A stretch of DNA of 48,432 nucleotides from Gallibacterium salpingitidis (lineage in GTDB: Bacteria > Pseudomonadota > Gammaproteobacteria > Enterobacterales > Pasteurellaceae). The translations under genes were made by a program, and so were the position numbers. The first letter of the stretch is position 1. Each line of letters starts with the position of its first letter. This document shows, one piece after another, positions 37,528 to 45,400 of this stretch. The notes under the pieces are model-generated. The model was given only the letters and a program-made list of their open reading frames with translations, made no database searches and was not told the DNA's origin. The stretch is taken from NCBI RefSeq assembly GCF_001678495.1, contig NZ_JTJL01000060.1:1-48432 (forward strand), given 5' to 3'.

Positions 37528-38324
37528 CGCCAATAAGTGGCAAATTTAGGCTTACCTTTGGCAGTTTCCCCGCGATATTTATAGGTAATGACACTGCCAA
37601 TTGCTGGCGGATTTGCACGATCTGCCAACAAAAAACCAGAACCAATTTTAAAAGTACCGCGATGATTCTCACAAGTCAGTGATCCCATTACATTATGAAA
37701 TTGCCCTTTGCCTTTATGATGTGCAATAACTGTGCACTCTTCATCTTGATAACGTTTTAATTTCAAGATTTGGCTACTACGACCAACAACATAACGTGCA
37801 TTAGGATTACGTACTACAATCCCTTCACCACCTAATTTATCTACCTGATCTAAAAACTGTTCGATATCTTGCTTATGCTTAATCGGTAATTGCGTAATAA
37901 TCTCAATATAGGGCGACGGATGCGTCGTTAGATAATCTTGCAACACTTGTAAACGCTGGAATAGATTTCCTTCTGCCTGCGGTACATCAAAGACATATAA
38001 TTTCAATTTATGCCAACCTTTATCGCCAGAACTACGAGTAATGCTGGAAATCTCTTCAAATTTTCCACGCTCACTAAATAACTCACCATCAATCGCAAAA
38101 GGTGGGAATTGTTCAATAAAATAAGCTGGTGGGTGTAAAGGGTTATCTTGTCGAGTTAATAATTGTTTACCTGTCCAATAACCTCTTACACCATCCAACT
38201 TTTCACTCATTACCCAACCAGCTACGTCTTGATCCCGATACTCCTGTAATAACATCATCGTATCTTTTGCCATTACTGTAGTAATCGCAATGAAATAACA
38301 TAATAGATAATAACAATAACGCAT
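37494..38324 (-). CDS. Exported ATP-dependent DNA ligase (LigE/Lig B type)
   Basis: A minimal ATP-dependent DNA ligase as first studied in Haemophilus influenzae and Neisseria. The start at 38324 (MRYCYYLLCYF) has GGGAGGAG directly upstream. A signal peptide (1 to about 19, ending TVMA) suggests periplasmic location. The adenylated Lys is K42 in SEKLDGVRG (motif I); IDGELF (motif III), LYVFDV (IIIa), GGEGIVVRNP (IV) and LKLKRY (V) follow, then an OB domain. There is no extra DNA-binding domain. It may act on incoming DNA in competent cells; that role is inference. It overlaps yqfB by 34 bases and lies near sodC, another exported protein. Confidence 0.92.
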   Translation of the reverse strand: MRYCYYLLCYFIAITTVMAKDTMMLLQEYRDQDVAGWVMSEKLDGVRGYWTGKQLLTRQDNPLHPPAYFIEQFPPFAIDGELFSERGKFEEISSITRSSGDKGWHKLKLYVFDVPQAEGNLFQRLQVLQDYLTTHPSPYIEIITQLPIKHKQDIEQFLDQVDKLGGEGIVVRNPNARYVVGRSSQILKLKRYQDEECTVIAHHKGKGQFHNVMGSLTCENHRGTFKIGSGFLLADRANPPAIGSVITYKYRGETAKGKPKFATYWRQRSVSSAVTN

Positions 38325-38515
38325 AACACTCCTCCCCAAGCCAATGCAACATAATAAATTGAGAAGAAATTGACTGTGATTTCTAGATAAAAATGTGAGC
38401 TAACTCGAAGAAATAAAATTAACTAAACGCCTTACATATCCAAAAACACGATTTAGTGATAGCTTAAACAAGCTGTTTTCTTTCTAATTCATTAAATAAT
38501 TTGAGGTGATCAAAG

Positions 38516-39046
38516 ATGAAAAAATCATTATTAATGTTATCTCTCTGTGGTATTTTCAGCGCAGCTGTCAGTGCAAATAGTGTATTAACAATTAATGTAG
38601 AGCAGTTAGATCCTGTTAATGGTAACAAAGCTATCGGTACAGTTGATGTAACGGAATCACCGTATGGATTAGTTTTTACTCCTAAACTCAATGGTTTAAC
38701 TCCTGGTCTGCATGGATTCCACATTCATGAAAATGCTAGCTGTGATGCTAAAGAAAAGGATGGTAAAAAGGTCGCTGGTTTGGCGGCTGGCGGACATTGG
38801 GATCCGAAACAAACTAAGAAACATGGTTATCCATGGCAAGATGATGCGCATTTAGGTGATTTACCAGCATTAACGGTAAATCATGACGGTACGGCAACAA
38901 ATCCTGTATTAGCTCCGCGTTTAAAATCTTTAGATGAGATTAAAAACAAAGCGCTTATGATCCACGCTGGCGGAGATAATCACTCAGATCATCCTGTAGC
39001 GCTTGGTGGTGGCGGTGCACGTATGGCATGTGGCGTAATTAAATAA
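38516..39046 (+). CDS. sodC: Periplasmic Cu/Zn superoxide dismutase
   Basis: A 176-residue dismutase with a signal peptide (1 to about 20, ending SAAVSA). Copper and zinc ligands are visible in [23 protein letters not shown] and [11 protein letters not shown], and the Cys pair NASC and ARMACGVIK makes the conserved disulfide. GAGGTG precedes the ATG. It detoxifies superoxide in the periplasm and protects pathogens from phagocytes. A group II intron relic begins 25 bases after its stop. Confidence 0.96.
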   Translation: MKKSLLMLSLCGIFSAAVSANSVLTINVEQLDPVNGNKAIGTVDVTESPYGLVFTPKLNGLTPGLHGFHIHENASCDAKEKDGKKVAGLAAGGHWDPKQTKKHGYPWQDDAHLGDLPALTVNHDGTATNPVLAPRLKSLDEIKNKALMIHAGGDNHSDHPVALGGGGARMACGVIK

Positions 39047-39071
39047 GATTACCGATACAACAAGAAATTTG

Positions 39072-39411
39072 ATCGGGTAGGAGGTCAGGGATTATTTTCC
39101 TGACCGACCTCCCACACCACCCACCGTACGGTTCCGTAGTGGGCGGTTATCAGTTAAACTCCCTTGAAAGTCGCTCTTAGCGCAGCTCCAAGACATAACC
39201 ATCCTAGTGACCTTAAGAACCCATTGGTGAACGTTGTTGTAAGAACGTGACTTCCCGCTATTCGCCAGTAGCCTTTTCTCATATTCGCCCATTCCCATGC
39301 CTTCTCTTTAGACACGCCGAGTTGTATCAAGGCTCGTTGGCGCCTAGCTATGTGCTTGGTGCCCCACACTCGGGACTTTCCCCCATTAGAACGCGCTCAT
39401 GCCGAGCACAC
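39072..39411 (-). mobile_element. Deleted group II intron (relic)
   Basis: On the minus strand the element starts GTGTG (39411-39407), the group II 5' consensus, and continues with domain I-like sequence (GGGGGAAAGTCCC). It then joins the C-terminal end of an intron-encoded reverse transcriptase/maturase (to 39154). After that come a domain V-like hairpin (ACCGCCCAC and GTGGGTGGT arms, about 39145-39114) and a domain VI-like stem (GGGAGGTC, loop, CCTCCTACCCGAT), ending near 39072. Most of domain I-IV and the enzyme are missing. It lies directly behind the autotransporter terminator hairpin, a known kind of intron target. Confidence 0.75.
39154..39366 (-). pseudogene. C-terminal remnant of group II intron reverse transcriptase/maturase
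   Basis: About 70 codons encode the end of an intron-encoded protein: WGTKHIARRQRALIQLGVSK, then KAWEWANMRKGYWRIAGS, then a TFTNGFLRSLGW tail. RKGYWRIAGS with the following LTNxxLxxxG pattern is the hallmark C-terminal block of these maturases. The reverse transcriptase palm, fingers and X domain are absent, so it is dead. It is open upstream only into intron domain I-like sequence, with no proper start. Confidence 0.82.
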
Positions 39412-39418
39412 AAGTAAA

Positions 39419-39447
39419 GGTGCGGCATCAAAGAAAGATACCGCACC
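39419..39447. terminator. Terminator of the autotransporter gene
   Basis: On the minus strand GGTGCGGTATC pairs with GATGCCGCACC (11 pairs, one G-T) around TTTCTTT, followed by TTTACTT. AGGTGCGGT differs by one base from the uptake word AAGTGCGGT. The intron relic starts just after it. Confidence 0.75.
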
Positions 39448-39488
39448 TATGCCTCAGTTTCTGGAAATGCCTCTGGCACGACGTAGAA

Positions 39489-42400
39489 CTAGAAACTCAC
39501 CTTCACACCAAGTTGCGCACTGGTATCGGTGCGTCCCTTACCGAACAAGGCTTGTACATCCGCAGAAAGCGACGTACTCTTAGATACCTGATAACCAACT
39601 CCCAAGCCCACTTCACCTACCGTGCGTCCTAACTTCGTATTCTTCACAGTAAACGCTTGTCCTGGCAAGCTCGTCAACGCCGCTGTCACCCCATTCCCCT
39701 TGTGCAACATATCATACACCACACCTAGTTTCGCATTGAGATTCAAGCTGTCTTTCACAGTATGTTTCACTTTCAAGCCCACACCCGCCATTAAAGCTTG
39801 TGTGCGTTGTTTATCGACTTTCAAGTTAAACTCCTCAGCACCTTTCTCAGTATAGCCCTTGGTGTTGACTTGCGTATAATCCACACGGGCATAAGGAATT
39901 AACGCTGTATTACCCACTGCATAGTGTAGATTCAAGCCGACACCTGTTCGTAGAATACCCGCATGGGTATCACCTTTAGCCGTTAAGCCAAATTGGCTGA
40001 GTTGACGCTTACCCTTGATATTGGCACGTCCTACCGCCACTTGTGCATCGACATCCACACGTTGATTCAACGCATGGTTGGCATAAACACCCACTTGCCA
40101 TGTATCGGCTTTGAGTGTTTGTGAAGCAGAGGTGCTGCGTTCATTCGCTTTGGTATTCACATAGGCGGCGCTTAAGCCCACCTTGGTGCTGTTATTAACG
40201 CAAACATCACCGCCTAAAGCGATACCATAGTGAGAAGCTTTATAGCCTGATAAGCCTTTATCACCTTTTTGCATACTCCAGTTACCAAGACCATGTACCC
40301 AAGCAGAGCGATCACCCTCACCAGCGCTACAACGGTCGGTTGGGACATAACGTTGCATCAAATCACTGGCTTCGGCTAATACTCGATTACCTGTACCTGC
40401 GAGGAGTGGCTGCATATCCACCACGGTGCGCGCCACTTGCCCATTCATCTGTAACGCATAGAAACGGCGGGCTAATGCACTCTCAGCGTCTTTGGTAAAT
40501 GCCTGATCCAATATCTTGGCAATTGGTACTACGAGATTGTCACCTGCTGCCTCAACGATTTGTTCTACTTTCACATTCGGTGAAACAGCTAAATGTATCG
40601 CTTTGGCGCTGTACTCTGGTTTAAAGAGGAATAATGCACTGTTATCCTCATACTGACCAAACTGACCGTTAATCTGGGTGTCAGTCGTGAACACATTTTC
40701 CACTGTTCCTGCATTATCCACATAATCAGCGGCATTAATCACTAAGCGACTATCTGGGGCAAGGGTAATATCGCCCGTGCTATGTAAGTGTGAATGGTTG
40801 TCTAGACCATTGACCACCACAGAAACGGTACCGCCATTATCCACCGTTAAACCTGCGACTTGTTGAGTCACCCCAGCAGGAAGTACAAGAGGTTGTGGCG
40901 CAGTGACAGGTGCTGGCTCAGCGGCACGCAATAAGGCGCGGAAACGTGGCTGAGGGGTAGTGCTAGGTTGAGCGTTTACTTGTTCAGACTCTACTAAACT
41001 TAAACCAAGCGTAGCCCCACTTTGTACATGTACCGCACCGCTCATCCCTACGCCTTTCTCTAGAGCAAGTGTACCTGTGGCTACCTCAGTATTACCTGTA
41101 TAGGTATGCGCACCAGTGGCGTAAGTCAAGGTATTGGCGCCTTGTTTAATCACATTACCTGTGCCAGTAATAGTGTTAGCTAATAAGCGGGTTAAGGCGG
41201 TTAGCTGTAATTCACCATTATTTTCAACACGTTGAGTAGATTTAATTGCTGCGACATCGGTAGTGAGTTTAGCACCCGCATCAATCGTGGTTTTCTCAAT
41301 GGCGAGGGCTGATGCAGTATTCTCACCAGCGCCTTTGACTTCCCACTGTTTAAACTCACCTGCAAGTTTATTCGCCGCTATCGCCTTAAGTGAGTGCAAG
41401 GTGATTTGGTCTTTTAAGCCAATATCAGCAACACGGGCGAAGAGGGCATCACCAGAAGTTTGTTCTGTCTCTAAGACGGTACCAGGTGCACTAGAGAAAT
41501 TCGCGGTCTCTTTGGCTAGGTTCAACGTGCCTTTATCAAGGTTTGTCGTACCACTTAAGATAAGCATTGCATCGCCTTTCGTCGTTAAAGACTGTTCAGC
41601 ACCTAGCGCCAAGTCGGCTGCTTCCAATACACCTTCCACTAGTGTATCACTTAATGCTAAGTTTTCAGCCCCTACCGCCAGTGCGTCACCTGCGATAGCC
41701 CAGTGCTTGAACTGATGGGTAAAACCGTCGTTGGCGGTAAATGAACCTGTGGTGCGTAGGGTTACTGCCTCTTTTCCGCCCACTTTATCACTGGCGATAA
41801 GCCCGTTTTGAATCTCGCTGCCACTACCTTTGGCGGTGCTTAAGATGACATCGCTGGCGAATTGAATAACGCCGCTACTAGCTTCTAGGGTACCGTTATC
41901 TAAGTTAGTTTCACCCGCGAAGACGAGCTTACCACCGCTATTCTTCAGGTGTTTATCCACTAACGTAAGCCCAGTCACCGTCAACTTACCATTATCAAGC
42001 ACCTCTGTCGTATTAGCTAGATTCGCAATGCCATCGGCGGTGCTATCTTGACCAGCCACTTGCCATTTATCGAATTTCGTGACAAATCCCTCAGTACTAG
42101 CACTGCCATCATCGGCCTTAAACGCGCCTGTAGTACGCAATGTAGCCGTATTACTAGCCTCAATTGTACTTAGCAGACTGTTTTTACCCAATAAGGCAGT
42201 ACCGCTTTCTGCTGCCGTCGTTAATACGGCTGTACCGAAAGATGTTGTACCACCGCTTAAATTCACCGTACCGTTGTCAAGATTAATATTGCCCGCAAAC
42301 GTTAATTGACCACCTGTGTTTTCCAGTGTTTTATTTTCCAATTGAAGATCAGTGACCGTTAACTCACCATCTTTCACCACTTTGGTGATGTTGGCTAGGT

Positions 42401-45400
42401 TATCTTCGCCACTAACCTGACTATCTTTACTCGCCACTTCCCATGCACCGAACTTCGCCGCAAAGCCATCATTAGCATCAAACGAAGTACCCTCTGTGCT
42501 TAGTATGGCTTTATCACTGTTGGCAATCTTGTTAATGCTTTCTGGATTACCTAATAAGGCCGTACCACTGGCTTTCTCAGTGGTGAGGATAGCTCCATCA
42601 TCAAAACGTGTAGTGCCACCTAAAAGCTTTAATACTCCATTATCAAGGTTGGTATCGCCAGTAAAGACGAGTGCGCCATCAGTATTTTTAAGTTCTTTTC
42701 CGTTTAGGGTGAGACTGTTCGCTGTGAGTTTTGCGTTGGCTAAAACTTCGGTATTATGCGAAAGATACTCATTTCTATCGACTGTGGTGGTACCACCGAC
42801 TTGCCATGTACCGAATTTAGCGGTTTCTTCACTACCGTTAAAGCTATCGTCTGCCGTACCCGTGGTGAGTAGGGTAGTGTTCATCTTGTCAGTATCGGTA
42901 ATCGCACCGAGTAGGGTAGTGAGAGCAGTGTTATCGTTACTCGCATTGGTTTCGAGGACACTGCCTTGCTTGAAAGTTAGCGTAGCATTATTGCCTTTAG
43001 TGAAGTTAGCGTCTTTATCCAATGATAAAGTGCCACTGTTTTCTAGTGTACCGTTAAATACCGCACTAGAACCTGCACCAAAGGTGGTGACATGACTATT
43101 AACCACGGTACCAGCAATGGTAGTGTTTGCTCCAGTGCCTAAAGTCAATGTTCCACTGTTGTTGAGTACACCATTTACCGTCATTGCAGAGCCATCGGCA
43201 AGGGTAAGCGTGCCGCTATTTGTCCACTGTGCATCTGCATTGCCTACTTCACCGATAGTGAGTATTCCCTGATTGGTGATGTCACCTGCATTATCAAACT
43301 TACCATTGATGGTTAAGGTTTTACCAGCACCCACTTCTAGTGCATTGCCTTGATCTAAGTAGGCTTTGGAATCCTTGGTCACGACAATGGTGTCAAGCAC
43401 ATCGCCGTAGTTGTCAAACCCATTGAGTGATTGCGGTAAATCAATATCTGTCTCAATTTCCCAAGTACCCATACGTTTGACGGTATCGAAATCGGATGCT
43501 TGTACATCTTTACGCGAGAAGAGGGTGGCTTGGTCGAGACCTTGGACATTAGCATCGCTGAACTTACCCATTTTACTGAGCGTGCTGTTCATCTCTAGAC
43601 GAGAGCCTGCCTCAAAGCTTAATACCCCAGTTCCATCGATTTGAAGCGTAGAATTGTCATTGAGAACAAAGCTAGAGCCTTTTTTCACATTTACCTGTGC
43701 ACCATTAGCGATATTGAGGTTACCTTTACCGATAGCGCCAGTGGTGCTTTCATCTTGACCAATTTGTAGCGTACCTGCTTGCACATCGGTAGTGCCTTCG
43801 TAGTGTTTTGCTTCGCCCACGACCACCAGTGTGCCTGCACCAGACTTAGTAAGTCCACCCTTACCTGAGACTTGGAAGTCGAGAGTACGAGGAGAATCAG
43901 TAACATTCATCTCAAGAGCAGCATCTTGGGCAACAACGACATCGAGCGTATTGGAGGTTGCACCACTATTGAGACTGCCGTCATCGGTGAGTTTAAGTGT
44001 GCCTGCGTTAATGTTTACGGCGCTGAAGTTATTGGCACTGTTAATGGTGACGGTGGTGTCACTACCAGTTTTAACGAGTTTATTCGTATCGCTTTCGCCA
44101 GCAGAGATAATGCCGTTAACCTCGGTGTCTTTTCCACCCAAGGTTAATGTACCGTTATTGGTAATAGACTGCCCAGTGGTGATTTCATCAACATTGGCAA
44201 TCAGATTAGCTCCTGATGCGATGGTGTTCTCATCGGCAAGGGCAGTGGCTGTTGTATTGCCAGCACCGTTAATATTCCATGACCCAAAACCATCGGCAAG
44301 ATGACCTGCATCAACGGCATGGCTAGTGATTAATGTTGCGCCACTCTTATTTGCGATATGAGCAATCTTATTGGCTAATGCAGTGACAGCCTCGGTATCA
44401 CTCGCCTCTGTGGTGAGGGTAGTGTTTGCTGCAAAAGAGGTATTATCATCAGCAGTCGTTTTTAACACCCCTTTATCTAAATTGACCTCGCCAGCAAGCG
44501 TTAGCGTACCACCTGCGGTATTGATGATGGTCTGTTCGTCATCGTTGGCACCTAGGGTTAAATTGGTTACGGTTAAACCACCACCCTCAAGTACCTTGGT
44601 GTTTTTGCCTAAGTCAGCGCCTGTGACGGTACTGCCAGTACCACCTACTTCCCATGTGCTAAAGTCAGAGACTTTGGAATCGCTATTATTAGCCGCAAAG
44701 TTTTCTGCTGTGGTTTTTACAGTGGCGTTTTCTTTGTCAGAGAAGTTCAACGCGGTAGCCAATTTATTGAGTGACTGTAAATTGCTGTCACTAGTGACTA
44801 AGCGAGAAGTTTTTGTCAACGCTGCTTGAGCAGAAATCTTCGACCACTTGTCCACAGTCTGGTTGCTAAGATCCAGTTCTCCACCGAGTTTCACAGTACC
44901 TTCGCCATCAATAGTCTTATCACCTAGCGCATTGATGTCAAAATTATTAATCGTTAGAGACTTATCCGCATCAATATGAGTGCTTGCGCCTAAACTGTCT
45001 AGGCTATCCGCCGTACTGTTCTCGCCAACACGCCAGCTTTTGAAGACAGCGATATTGTGTGCATCGTCATCTGTATTGGCATCAAAAGTGCCTACAGTAT
45101 AGAGGTTGATATTACTTTTGTCGCCGATTTGAGTAAATACCTTGTCCCACCATCCAGCTGCACCAGCAGCATCTAGGGTAGGGGCATTGGTTTTTAGGGT
45201 AAAAGAGTCGGCTAAGTCTAGTACGACGTTATCCCCAATCACCGCCTCTTTATCCAAGCCTAATATCGTATTAGCAGCGACTTTAAGGGTTAAAGAAGCA
45301 TTCATCTGAGCCGTATTATCCAATGCTAGCGTACCTTGGTTAAGGTTAATCGCTGTAATGCCGCGTTCACCCTCGAAGTTATTACTAAGCGTCCAAATAC

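Noticed and set aside
37494..38324. Phage origin for the ATP-dependent DNA ligase
   Set aside because: It has a signal peptide and matches the exported Haemophilus/Neisseria type; no phage genes are nearby.
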